A stretch of 34,930 bases of DNA. Source: Chromobacterium aquaticum (GTDB lineage Bacteria > Pseudomonadota > Gammaproteobacteria > Burkholderiales > Chromobacteriaceae). The translations under genes were made by a program, and so were the position numbers. Within the stretch, counting starts at the first letter, position 1; each line of letters opens with the position of its first letter. The stretch spans positions 1-34,930 of the forward strand of contig NZ_JAJOHW010000027.1 in NCBI RefSeq assembly GCF_021129195.1, read 5' to 3'. Under the pieces are notes generated by a model. That model did not search any database and had not been told where the DNA came from. It saw only the letters and a list, made by a program, of their open reading frames with translations. Positions 8,938 to 15,871 of the stretch are shown here, piece by piece.

Positions 8938-8966
8938 CCGCGCCGGGGGGCTTGCCGCCGGCGCGG
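8938..8966. other. GC-rich hairpin, possible transcript end
   Basis: CCGCGCCGG (8938-8946) pairs perfectly with CCGGCGCGG (8958-8966). No T-tract follows directly, although a pyrimidine-rich stretch starts about 12 bp later. It could end the dehydrogenase transcript or stabilise it. The remaining 147 bp before glpQ show no gene and no clear promoter or Pho box. Confidence 0.4.
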
Positions 8967-9113
8967 CGATACCCTATCGTCCTATTCCTTTTCATCAAAA
9001 CAAAATCATGGCGATGCCGATGGACTGACCGGGTTTCATCACGCCGACATCCGCGCATCCGATCATGGCGTCGCGCCAACGCCCGTTGCGAACTTATATA
9101 CAAAGGAGAACCC

Positions 9114-10190
9114 ATGTCATTCGCTTGCAAACCCCTGCTCGCCGCCGTCGCGCTGGCCATCGGCCTGGCCGCGTCCGCCCAGGCCGCCGACAAGATCGTC
9201 ATCGCCCACCGCGGCGCCAGCGGCTACCTGCCGGAACACACGCTGCCGTCCAAGGCGCTGGCCTACGCCCAGGGCGCCGACTACCTGGAGCAGGACTTGG
9301 TGATGACCAAGGACGACAGGCTGATCGTGCTGCACGACCATTACCTGGACCGCGTCACCGACGTGGCCGAGCGCTTTCCCGAGCGCGCGCGCAAGGACGG
9401 ACGCTATTACGCGATCGACTTCACCCTGGCCGAAATCAAATCGCTGCATTTCACCGAAGGCTTCGACATCGACAAGGGCGTCAAGCGCCAGAGCTACCCC
9501 GGCCGTTTCCCGATGGGCAAGTCCGATTTCCGCATCCACACCTTTGAAGAGGAAATCGAATTCATCCAGGGCCTGAACCACTCCACCGGCCGCGATATCG
9601 GCCTGTACCCGGAGATCAAGGCGCCGTGGTTCCATCGTCAGGAAGGCAAGGACATCACGGTGAAGGCGCTGGAAGTGCTCAAGCGCTACGGCTACACCGG
9701 CAAGAACGACAAGGTTTATCTGCAGTGCTTCGACTTCAACGAGCTCAAGCGCATCAAGACCGAGCTGATGCCCAAGGCCGGCATGGACCTCAAGCTGGTG
9801 CAGCTGATCGCTTACACCGACTGGCAGGAAACCTTCGAACAGAACGCCGCCGGCCAGTGGGTGAACTACAGCTATGACTGGATGTTCCGTCCGGAAGGCA
9901 TGAAGGAAATCGCCAAGTACGCCGACGGCATCGGCCCGCAATACCCGATGCTGATAGACAAGGCCTCGACCCCGGGCAAGATCAAGCTCACCGGCATGGG
10001 CCGCGCCGCGCACGCCAACGGCCTGGTGATCCACCCCTACACCCTGCGCAAGGACGCGCTGCCGGCCTACGCCAAGAATATGGACCAACTGCTGGACGCG
10101 GTATACAACCGCGCCCAGGTGGACGGCGCCTTCAGCGACTTCCCGGACCTGGCGGTCAACTTCCTGCGCCGCCAGAAACAGCATCTCTAA
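9114..10190 (+). CDS. glpQ: Periplasmic glycerophosphodiester phosphodiesterase
   Basis: GlpQ hydrolyses glycerophosphodiesters to glycerol-3-phosphate and an alcohol in the periplasm. The 358-residue product starts with a Sec signal peptide (cleavage near ASAQA|ADK, residue 24). The GDPD signature IAHRGASGYLPEHTLPSKALAY follows with catalytic His/Arg/Glu, then YLEQDLVMTKDDRLIVLHD and LYPEIKAP. Its length matches E. coli GlpQ. The ATG was chosen for AAAGGAG 5 bp upstream and because the signal peptide starts there; a much longer open frame upstream runs through repeats and is not coding. No glycerol-3-phosphate transporter is adjacent, so it looks monocistronic. Confidence 0.94.
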   Translation: MSFACKPLLAAVALAIGLAASAQAADKIVIAHRGASGYLPEHTLPSKALAYAQGADYLEQDLVMTKDDRLIVLHDHYLDRVTDVAERFPERARKDGRYYAIDFTLAEIKSLHFTEGFDIDKGVKRQSYPGRFPMGKSDFRIHTFEEEIEFIQGLNHSTGRDIGLYPEIKAPWFHRQEGKDITVKALEVLKRYGYTGKNDKVYLQCFDFNELKRIKTELMPKAGMDLKLVQLIAYTDWQETFEQNAAGQWVNYSYDWMFRPEGMKEIAKYADGIGPQYPMLIDKASTPGKIKLTGMGRAAHANGLVIHPYTLRKDALPAYAKNMDQLLDAVYNRAQVDGAFSDFPDLAVNFLRRQKQHL

Positions 10191-10203
10191 GCACGCGTTC
10201 CGA

Positions 10204-10221
10204 AGCCGGCAGCCGCCGGCT
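10204..10221. other. Short GC hairpin after glpQ
   Basis: AGCCGGC and GCCGGCT form a 7-bp stem with a 4-base loop, 13 bp after the glpQ stop. No T-tract follows, so it is at best a weak terminator. The rest of the 306-bp gap holds a sigma-28 promoter motif and a long leader. Confidence 0.4.
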
Positions 10222-10296
10222 GTCAACACCAGAGCCGGGCCGGCCCAAAGCCAGCCTGAGCTCTGCCTGCCGTGTGTGCGCTCGCCGAAATAAGCC

Positions 10297-10323
10297 TCAA
10301 GTTTCCGCCGGCCCGGCCGAAAA
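10297..10323 (+). promoter_or_regulatory. Sigma-28 (FliA) promoter motif
   Basis: TCAAGTTT, an 11-bp spacer and GCCGAAAA closely match the flagellar sigma-28 consensus (TAAAGTTT-N11-GCCGATAA) with exact spacing. It lies about 173 bp upstream of the DUF5610 gene and would give a leader of roughly 165 nt. An identical -35/-10 pair with the same spacing precedes the paralogous gene downstream, which makes chance unlikely. Confidence 0.78.
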
Positions 10324-10496
10324 TATGGCCATACTGAGGTAAGGCAGCCCTCGGTTTCCTTGCGCCCACCGCGCAAGTCCCAATAAACACAATAGATTCA
10401 GACCAGGTCGACCAACACCAACAGCGCCTTGGGCATGAAAGCGTCGCGCCGCATCCGGCGGCCGATCTCAACGCCCTTTCCGCTAAGGAGCGCACT

Positions 10497-11192
10497 ATGT
10501 CCGTCAATTCCGTGAACAATCCGTCCGTCGGCAGTCAGCTCGGCGTCAGCGCCCAGCAGAGCCAGACCAGCACGTCCTCCAGCCAGAACGTCAGCAGCAC
10601 CGTCACCGCGCGCAATCAGCTGAACGCGCAGCTGGTGGCCAATCTGGACGTGTCCACCAACACCGACGGCAAATCGCTGTCCCTGCTCTACCGCACCGCC
10701 ATCGACAGCATCAACCAGATCCTGGCCGACCAGCTGAACGGCGGCGCCGGCGCCCAGGCCACCTCCGACGGCCAGAGCGCGCAGACGGCCCAGAGCGCCC
10801 AAGGCGCGCAGCAGACGCCCAATATCCTGCAGCAGAAGATGAGCGAGGATAATTCGCCGGAAGGCACGTCCCAGCGCATCCTGTCCGGCGCGCTCAGCTT
10901 CTTCAGCACCTATGCCAAGCAACACCCGGAAATGAGCCAGGAAGAACAGGCCAAGAATTTCGTCGACATCGTGCGCGGCGGCTTTGAAAAAGGCTATGCC
11001 GAGGCGGTGAACGTGCTCAACGGCCTCAAGGTGTTCAACGGCAGCATCGCCGACGAGGTCAAGAAGACCCGCGACCTGGTCAACAAGGGCTTCGACGACT
11101 TCGTCGCCAGCATGACGCCCAAGCCCCAGGGCAGCGACAGCGCCGCGACCGGCGCCTCCGCCAGCACGTCAACCAGTACCTCATCCAGCTAG
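10497..11192 (+). CDS. DUF5610 domain protein, probably flagellar-regulon
   Basis: The 231-residue protein has a Ser/Gln/Thr-rich N-terminus (1-35) and no signal peptide. A central helical region (about 38-75, ARNQLNAQLVANLDVS and SLLYRTAIDSINQIL) is followed by an Ala/Gln-rich linker. A second helical block (about 120-205, SQRILSGALSFFSTYAKQHP and FEKGYAEAVNVLNGL) leads to a Ser/Thr-rich tail. This layout matches my memory of DUF5610, a family of unknown function in Gammaproteobacteria and Betaproteobacteria. Low-complexity ends without a signal peptide recall proteins exported by flagellar or type III routes, which is inference. AAGGAG lies 6 bp before the ATG. The sigma-28 motif upstream suggests co-expression with late flagellar or chemotaxis genes. 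Confidence 0.78.
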   Translation: MSVNSVNNPSVGSQLGVSAQQSQTSTSSSQNVSSTVTARNQLNAQLVANLDVSTNTDGKSLSLLYRTAIDSINQILADQLNGGAGAQATSDGQSAQTAQSAQGAQQTPNILQQKMSEDNSPEGTSQRILSGALSFFSTYAKQHPEMSQEEQAKNFVDIVRGGFEKGYAEAVNVLNGLKVFNGSIADEVKKTRDLVNKGFDDFVASMTPKPQGSDSAATGASASTSTSTSSS

Positions 11193-11227
11193 TTCGATTT
11201 AAACTGAAAATAGTTTTAAATTTACAA

Positions 11228-11254
11228 TCAAGTTTTCCCCGGACTGGCCGAAAA
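11228..11254 (+). promoter_or_regulatory. Sigma-28 (FliA) promoter motif, second copy
   Basis: TCAAGTTT-N11-GCCGAAAA, identical in both boxes and in spacing to the motif before the first DUF5610 gene, although the spacer sequences differ. It lies about 183 bp before the start of the paralogous gene. Confidence 0.78.
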
Positions 11255-11275
11255 ACAGGCATGGCCGGGGAAAAC
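11232..11275. other. Inverted repeat overlapping the second sigma-28 motif
   Basis: GTTTTCCCCGG (11232-11242) is the exact reverse complement of CCGGGGAAAAC (11265-11275). It could form a hairpin at the end of the upstream DUF5610 transcript while also spanning the promoter of the next gene. No T-run follows the stem. Confidence 0.5.
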
Positions 11276-11437
11276 TCAGCACCCAGCATCACCGCAGGGC
11301 CGTTTCCCGCCGGATGCCGCTAGCCAGCCTAGCGGCAGTTTGCAAGATCCGCTGACAGCGAGCGCTCAAGGCGGCAGGCAGTCGAACGCATCGACCACCC
11401 GCGCCCCGCTCGAGCAGCGGCTCTTAAGGAGACCGCC

Positions 11438-11956
11438 ATGCCCATCTCGCCCGTCAGCCTCACCTTGGCCGGCCACGCCGCCGGCCAGCAGCACGCTCAT
11501 CCAGACAAGCACGACAAACATGGCCGCCAGCAATCGCCCGCCGCCCAGGCCGGCGGCGACGCCGACATCCGCTTCAATGCCCATAGGCAATTCCTGGAGC
11601 TGTTCCACCACGCGGTGATGGACCCGCTCAGCTGCGCGCTGGACCTGCCCTTGCTGGACAAGGACCCGCTGGCGCAGCTGGGCCAGGAATCAGGCCCGGC
11701 GGCCACCGCCGAGCGCATCGTCCGCGATTTTTACCGGCTCTACACGCTGTACCGCCAGCAGCACCCCAGCCAATCGCCGATGCAGCAGCGCTTCATCTTC
11801 CTGGCGGTGGCGCGGCAGAGCCTGGACTGCGGCTTCAACGAAGCCCACCAGATGCTGGAAACCCTGGGCCTGTTGCACCAGGCTTACCATGAGCTGGTCT
11901 CGGCCAAGGAACAGGTGGCGGTATCGCTGATCGCCTTCGGCCAGACCTCGGTTTAA
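11438..11956 (+). CDS. DUF5610-like paralogue with His-rich N-terminus
   Basis: The 172-residue protein has no signal peptide. Residues about 13-30 are rich in His (HAAGQQHAHPDKHDKHGR), a possible metal-binding tail. The region from about 85 to 165 (AERIVRDFYRLYTLYRQQHP, SLDCGFNEAHQMLETLGLL) aligns by eye with the C-terminal block of the upstream DUF5610 protein (SQRILSGALSFFSTYAKQHP, FEKGYAEAVNVLNGL). RI, Y, QHP, F, G, EA and L positions are shared, so it is very likely a diverged paralogue. AAGGAG lies 7 bp before the ATG. It has its own sigma-28 motif, so both genes should follow flagellar gene expression. Molecular function unknown. Confidence 0.72.
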   Translation: MPISPVSLTLAGHAAGQQHAHPDKHDKHGRQQSPAAQAGGDADIRFNAHRQFLELFHHAVMDPLSCALDLPLLDKDPLAQLGQESGPAATAERIVRDFYRLYTLYRQQHPSQSPMQQRFIFLAVARQSLDCGFNEAHQMLETLGLLHQAYHELVSAKEQVAVSLIAFGQTSV

Positions 11957-12089
11957 ACCCGCGCAGCAAGCGTCACCGCGACGCGGCGGCGGCGCTTTCC
12001 TTGTTTCACATCAAACTCAGTCCATATACGTATATTTGCAATTACATTTTTCAGTAAATTATTATTTTGTTATTTACGTAGAGCTGGAC

Positions 12090-13439
12090 ATGGAATTACT
12101 GATAGGAGCGCTCGTCACCTTGCTGGTGGGGCGGGCCATTTTCAAAGGCTACTCGGCCACCGGCGTGTTGATGCTGGGCGGGCTGGCGCTGCTGACCGCC
12201 ACCGCCTTGCAAGGCTTGCCGGTGCTGCCCAAGAACATGGCCGCCACCGGCCACGCCGTCACCGACATCGCCGAATTCGTCAAATCCCTGCTCAGCAGCC
12301 GCGCCGCGGACCTGGGCCTGATGGTGATGGCGCTGTGCGGCTTCGCCGGCTATATGACCCATATCGGCGCCAACGACATGGTGGTCAAGCTGGCCTCCAA
12401 ACCGCTCAGCCGCATCAAATCGCCTTATGTGCTGATGGTGGCGGCTTACTTCGTCGCCTGCCTGCTGTCGCTGGCGGTATCTTCCGCCACCGGCCTGGGC
12501 GTGCTGCTGATGGCCACGCTATTCCCGCTGATGGTTAACATGGGCATCAGCCGCGGCGCGGCGGCGGCGATATGCGCGTCGCCGGCGGCGCTGATCCTGT
12601 CGCCCACCTCCGGCGACGTGGTGATCGCCGCCCAGGCCTCGGGCATGCCGCTGATAGACTTCGCCTTCAAGACCACGCTGCCGATCTCGCTGCTGGCCAT
12701 CGTCGGCATCGGCTGCGCCCATTTCTTCTGGCAGCGCTACCTGGACCGCAAGGCGCAGCTGCCGCTGACGCGCCAGGACGCGCATGAAATCATCACCGAC
12801 GCGCCGGCGCTGTACTGCCTGCTGCCGTTCACGCCCATTGCCGGCGTGCTGGTGTTCAACGGCAAACTGGCGCCGGAGCTGCACATCGTCACCGTGCTGA
12901 TCCTGTGCATCGCGCTGGCCGCGGTAGTGGAATTCCTGCGCCACCGCCGCGCCGCGCCGGTGTTCGCCGGCCTGGAAGTGGCTTACAAGGGCATGGGCGA
13001 CGCTTTCAGCAGCGTGGTGATGCTGATCGTCGCCGCCGGGGTGTTCGCCCACGGCTTGTCCGCGCTGGGCTTCATCAGCCAACTGATCGGCCTGGCGCAG
13101 TCCTTCGGCTCCGGCGCCATGGTGCTGATGCTGGTGCTGGTGGCGATCACCACGCTGGCGGCGCTGACCACAGGCTCCGGCAACGCGCCGTTCTACGCCT
13201 TCGTGGAGCTGATCCCCAAGCTGGCGGCCGAATCCGGCATCAACCCGGCCTTCCTCGCCATCCCGATGCTGCAGGCGTCCAATCTGGGCCGCACCGTGTC
13301 GCCGGTCTCCGGCGTGGTGGTGGCCTGCGCCGGCATGGGCGAGGTGTCGCCGTTCGAGATCGTCAAGCGCACCTCGGTGCCGGTGATCGTCGGCCTGGTG
13401 ATCGTGGTGCTGGGCACGCTGGCGCTGGTGCCGGCCTGA
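12090..13439 (+). CDS. dcuC: Anaerobic C4-dicarboxylate transporter DcuC
   Basis: This inner-membrane carrier exports succinate, or exchanges it for fumarate, chiefly in anaerobic growth. The 449 residues form about 12 hydrophobic segments. Long stretches match E. coli DcuC as I recall it, for example CGFAGYMTHIGANDMVVKLA, AVSSATGLGVLLMATLFP, ALTTGSGNAPFYAFVELIPK and the C-terminal ASNLGRTVSPVSGVVVA. I chose the ATG at which ELLIG begins, as in E. coli; a TTG 54 bp upstream gives an unlikely polar extension. The ribosome-binding site is weak. An AT-rich stretch upstream (12010-12080) probably holds the promoter, but I see no convincing FNR box. Its TGA stop ends on the first base of a repeat copy. 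Confidence 0.93.
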   Translation: MELLIGALVTLLVGRAIFKGYSATGVLMLGGLALLTATALQGLPVLPKNMAATGHAVTDIAEFVKSLLSSRAADLGLMVMALCGFAGYMTHIGANDMVVKLASKPLSRIKSPYVLMVAAYFVACLLSLAVSSATGLGVLLMATLFPLMVNMGISRGAAAAICASPAALILSPTSGDVVIAAQASGMPLIDFAFKTTLPISLLAIVGIGCAHFFWQRYLDRKAQLPLTRQDAHEIITDAPALYCLLPFTPIAGVLVFNGKLAPELHIVTVLILCIALAAVVEFLRHRRAAPVFAGLEVAYKGMGDAFSSVVMLIVAAGVFAHGLSALGFISQLIGLAQSFGSGAMVLMLVLVAITTLAALTTGSGNAPFYAFVELIPKLAAESGINPAFLAIPMLQASNLGRTVSPVSGVVVACAGMGEVSPFEIVKRTSVPVIVGLVIVVLGTLALVPA

Positions 13440-13580
13440 GAACCAGTTCAATGTCTGCTGCGCGTCGGCGATACAGCGTTGAAAACAGCTTCGAAATGCT
13501 CATGTACCGTATGTACATTCCGCTTCCTTAGCCGTTTTCGCCTTGTCTCGCCCTAGCTCGCGAGACTTTGAACAGGCTCT
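13439..13580. repeat. 142-bp palindromic repeat, copy 4 (forward orientation)
   Basis: The left end AGAACCAGTTCAATGTCT starts on the A of the dcuC TGA stop. The right end is AGACTTTGAACAGGCTCT and the centre CTCATGTACCGTATGTACATTCC. Confidence 0.87.
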
Positions 13581-13581
13581 G

Positions 13582-13632
13582 AGAACCCGTTTCCGATCTG
13601 CTGCGCTTCAGCGATAAGGCGTTTGAAGCACC
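13582..13632. repeat. Truncated second copy of the 142-bp repeat (left part only)
   Basis: AGAACCCGTTTCCGATCTGC begins one base after copy 4 (junction GGCTCTGAGAACCC). Typical left-arm sequence GCGCTTCAGCGATAAGGCG follows, and similarity then stops before the terminator. Confidence 0.65.
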
Positions 13633-13649
13633 AGCTCCCGCCGAAGAGA

Positions 13650-13675
13650 AAACGGCCGCCCACAGGCGGCCGTTT
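13650..13675. terminator. Bidirectional rho-independent terminator between dcuC and the protease gene
   Basis: AAACGGCCGCC, a CACA loop and GGCGGCCGTTT form an 11-bp perfect stem. On the minus strand it is followed by a T-rich run (TTTTCTCTTC), and on the plus strand by TTTCTCATT. It serves the convergent genes dcuC (+) and the M35 protease (-). Confidence 0.85.
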
Positions 13676-13695
13676 CTCATTGCGCAAGGGCAAGC

Positions 13696-14808
13696 TTATT
13701 GCTGCGCCGGGGTGTTCTCGGCGAAGTATTCGTGGCTGTCCGCATTGTTCAAGGCCTGGGTCGGATTGGTTTTCGCCAGGTTCTTGGCGCCGGTCTGGCC
13801 GTAGACGTGATCGCTGGTCCCCGCCACCACGGTGAAGTGGGACAGCTCATGCACCAGGGTGCCGCCCTTGGAGTCGGTGCCGCTGGTCGGCGCGCTCCAG
13901 AACGCGCCGCACAGATAGATCTTGTACGGCTGCGACGGATAGACGTAGGCATAGGTGCCGCCCTGGGTGCAACCGCAATCGATGCTGATCGGCTTGGTGT
14001 CCAGCGCGTCCTTGATGCTGACGTAGTGCGACTTGGCGGTATTCCAGTTGGCCTGAGAATACTGGCCGAACCAAGTGGTGTAGCGCGGCGTGCCGGACGG
14101 GGAACCGGACAGATAGCTGACCGAATCATTGGCCATGCCGATGGCCGCGCTGACGCCGCCATTGGTCTGGCTCTGCTGGTTCACCGAGCAATTGGCCGCG
14201 TAGCTGACGCTGGAAGCGGCGGCCTTGCGGCTGAGGATGGACCATTCGCGTTGCGCGTCCAGCGACTGTTTCAGCAGCTTGCTGCTGCGGCCGGCCACCG
14301 ACACGCTGGCGGTATTCGAGCTCAGCACCTCGTCGGCGACAGCGGCGGCTTCCGCGCCGGAGGCGATCTTGGCGTTCAGCTGCGGCGCGGCGCGGTTCAG
14401 CACGCGGGAGCTGGCAGCCTGGAAGCGCACGTCGAAGCGGCCGCTTTGCGACATGTCATAGTAGTCGGACACCTTGACCTTGACGCTCAGCGAAGCGCCC
14501 GGCGCCAGCGCCACGGTGTCCTTGATGGTGGGCGTCACCCGCTTGTAGCGCGGCCCCAGATAGTTCACCGGCTTGCCGTCGCGGCTGACTTCGAAAATCT
14601 GTTCCTGCAAATCCTTGCCCGGCAGATACCACTTGTAGATATGCAAGGTCTCCTTGCCGGTATTGCGGTAATTCAGCACCACCTCGACATCCTGATCCGC
14701 CGCCACCGCGGCCTGCTGCTTGGCCACGCTCACCTGCAGATCATGCGCCTGGACCAGGCCGCTCCCCAGAGCCATCACGAACAACGGAATCGGCAACAGT
14801 TTCTTCAT
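13696..14808 (-). CDS. Secreted M35 (aspzincin) metalloendopeptidase
   Basis: This is a secreted zinc protease of the deuterolysin/peptidyl-Lys metalloendopeptidase class. The 370-residue precursor has a signal peptide (MKKLLPIPLFVMALGSGLVQA, cleaved before HDL). An N-terminal Ig-like prodomain or domain follows (about 22-150, DVEVVLNYRNTGKETLHIYKW), then the protease domain. The zinc motif HELSH lies at about 320-324 and the aspzincin signature GTSDHVYG, which supplies the third, Asp ligand, at about 330-337. Several Cys (SIDCGCTQGG) probably form disulphides. The start was chosen for GGAG 8 bp upstream and for the signal peptide. Lys-X preference is known for close fungal and Aeromonas relatives but cannot be assigned here. 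Confidence 0.9.
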   Translation of the reverse strand: MKKLLPIPLFVMALGSGLVQAHDLQVSVAKQQAAVAADQDVEVVLNYRNTGKETLHIYKWYLPGKDLQEQIFEVSRDGKPVNYLGPRYKRVTPTIKDTVALAPGASLSVKVKVSDYYDMSQSGRFDVRFQAASSRVLNRAAPQLNAKIASGAEAAAVADEVLSSNTASVSVAGRSSKLLKQSLDAQREWSILSRKAAASSVSYAANCSVNQQSQTNGGVSAAIGMANDSVSYLSGSPSGTPRYTTWFGQYSQANWNTAKSHYVSIKDALDTKPISIDCGCTQGGTYAYVYPSQPYKIYLCGAFWSAPTSGTDSKGGTLVHELSHFTVVAGTSDHVYGQTGAKNLAKTNPTQALNNADSHEYFAENTPAQQ

Positions 14809-14940
14809 TGATTTTCTCCATGGCGGAAGCGGCAGCCCCACCGCCGCGGTCAAAGCCGCCAAACGGAAGGTTTTCAGCCGTTCCACTCCTTTGTCATCAC
14901 GTGTTATTGAAATGGCCGCATACATATTTCGAATGCGAAA

Positions 14941-15022
14941 GTCATTAAATACATGACAAAGAGATGATTTCAATCAAGAAAAGCCAGCCCGCCGACAGAA
15001 AATCCGCGGCTGTCTGTTTTTT
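14941..15022. promoter_or_regulatory. Structured part of the 351-bp gap between the protease gene and queC
   Basis: The gap between the divergent genes holds an inverted repeat GTCAT-N7-ATGAC (14941-14957), operator-like for the protease gene. It also holds a small plus-strand hairpin (GACAG at 14994-14998 with CTGTC at 15010-15014) followed by a run of six T (15017-15022). That hairpin looks like a weak terminator, either for a short leader or small RNA or as an attenuator before queC. I found no recognisable preQ1 aptamer. Nothing else in the gap looks like a gene. Confidence 0.35.
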
Positions 15023-15159
15023 GGCACGCTTCATCAAATGGCTTGTTCTAGGTTAAAGTAATGGGTTGCCCTGCTTGGTGAGACCGATCCAGGCAGGCGA
15101 CATGCCGGCAGGCCCGCGCCGCGCCCGGCTCCGCATCCCAACCTTCGACTGTTTATCGA

Positions 15160-15870
15160 ATGGCGAACACCATGAACCAGACTCCTGAAAAGGCTCTGGT
15201 CGTCCTCTCGGGCGGCCAGGATTCCACCACCTGCCTGTATTGGGCCCTGCGCACCTTCGGTCGCGGCAATGTCGAGGCCGTCACCTTCGACTACGGCCAG
15301 CGCCACCGCGTCGAACTGGACTGCGCGCGCAAGATCTCCGAACTGGCCGGCGTGCGCCAGACCGTGTTGCCGATAGACACCTTCGCCGCCATCGGCGGCA
15401 ACGCGCTGACCGACGCCGACATCGCGCCGGAAGACGGCGCCCGCGACGACGACGCGCTGCCCAACACCTTCGTGCCGGGGCGCAACCTGGTGTTCCTGAC
15501 CTTCGCCGCCGCGCTGGCCTATACCCGCGGCGCGCGCCACCTGGTCACCGGCGTGGCCCAGACCGACTACTCCGGCTACCCCGATTGCCGCGAAAACACC
15601 CTCAAGGCGCTGGAAGTGGCGCTGCGCCTGGGCATGGACAGCCGGGTGGAGCTACACGCGCCGCTGATGTATCTGTCCAAGGCGGAAACCGTGGCTTTGG
15701 CGCAACAAGTTGGCGCGATGGACGCCTTGGCCTGGAGCCACACCTGTTACAACGGACAGGTGCCGCCCTGCGGCCGCTGCGCGTCTTGCGAACTGCGCGC
15801 CAAGGGTTTCGCCGATGCCGGCGTGCCCGACCCGCTGATCGTCCGCTGCCAAACCCGCGCGGAGAGCTGA
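15160..15870 (+). CDS. queC: 7-cyano-7-deazaguanine (preQ0) synthase
   Basis: QueC converts 7-carboxy-7-deazaguanine to preQ0 with ATP and ammonia in queuosine biosynthesis (cytoplasm). The product of up to 236 residues has the PP-loop [15 protein letters not shown] near the N-terminus, [11 protein letters not shown] and [14 protein letters not shown]. The C-terminal zinc site has four Cys ([24 protein letters not shown]). A second ATG at 15172 ([12 protein letters not shown]) is equally plausible; neither start has a clear ribosome-binding site. It is followed after 1 bp by the QueD-like gene, so the two are surely co-transcribed. Confidence 0.94.
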   Translation: MANTMNQTPEKALVVLSGGQDSTTCLYWALRTFGRGNVEAVTFDYGQRHRVELDCARKISELAGVRQTVLPIDTFAAIGGNALTDADIAPEDGARDDDALPNTFVPGRNLVFLTFAAALAYTRGARHLVTGVAQTDYSGYPDCRENTLKALEVALRLGMDSRVELHAPLMYLSKAETVALAQQVGAMDALAWSHTCYNGQVPPCGRCASCELRAKGFADAGVPDPLIVRCQTRAES

Positions 15871-15871
15871 C

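Noticed and set aside
8511-9113. A long open frame leading into glpQ from inside the preceding dehydrogenase gene.
   Set aside because: It overlaps the dehydrogenase in another frame and runs through repeat DNA. The GlpQ signal peptide and a good ribosome-binding site fix the start at 9114.
12036-12089. TTG start giving an 18-residue N-terminal extension of DcuC.
   Set aside because: The extension is AT-rich promoter-like DNA without a ribosome-binding site, and the ATG at 12090 aligns with E. coli DcuC.
15001-15159. A possible preQ1 riboswitch upstream of queC.
   Set aside because: I could not find the conserved pseudoknot sequence pattern of known preQ1 classes. Only a short hairpin with a T-run is present, and it lies far from the start.
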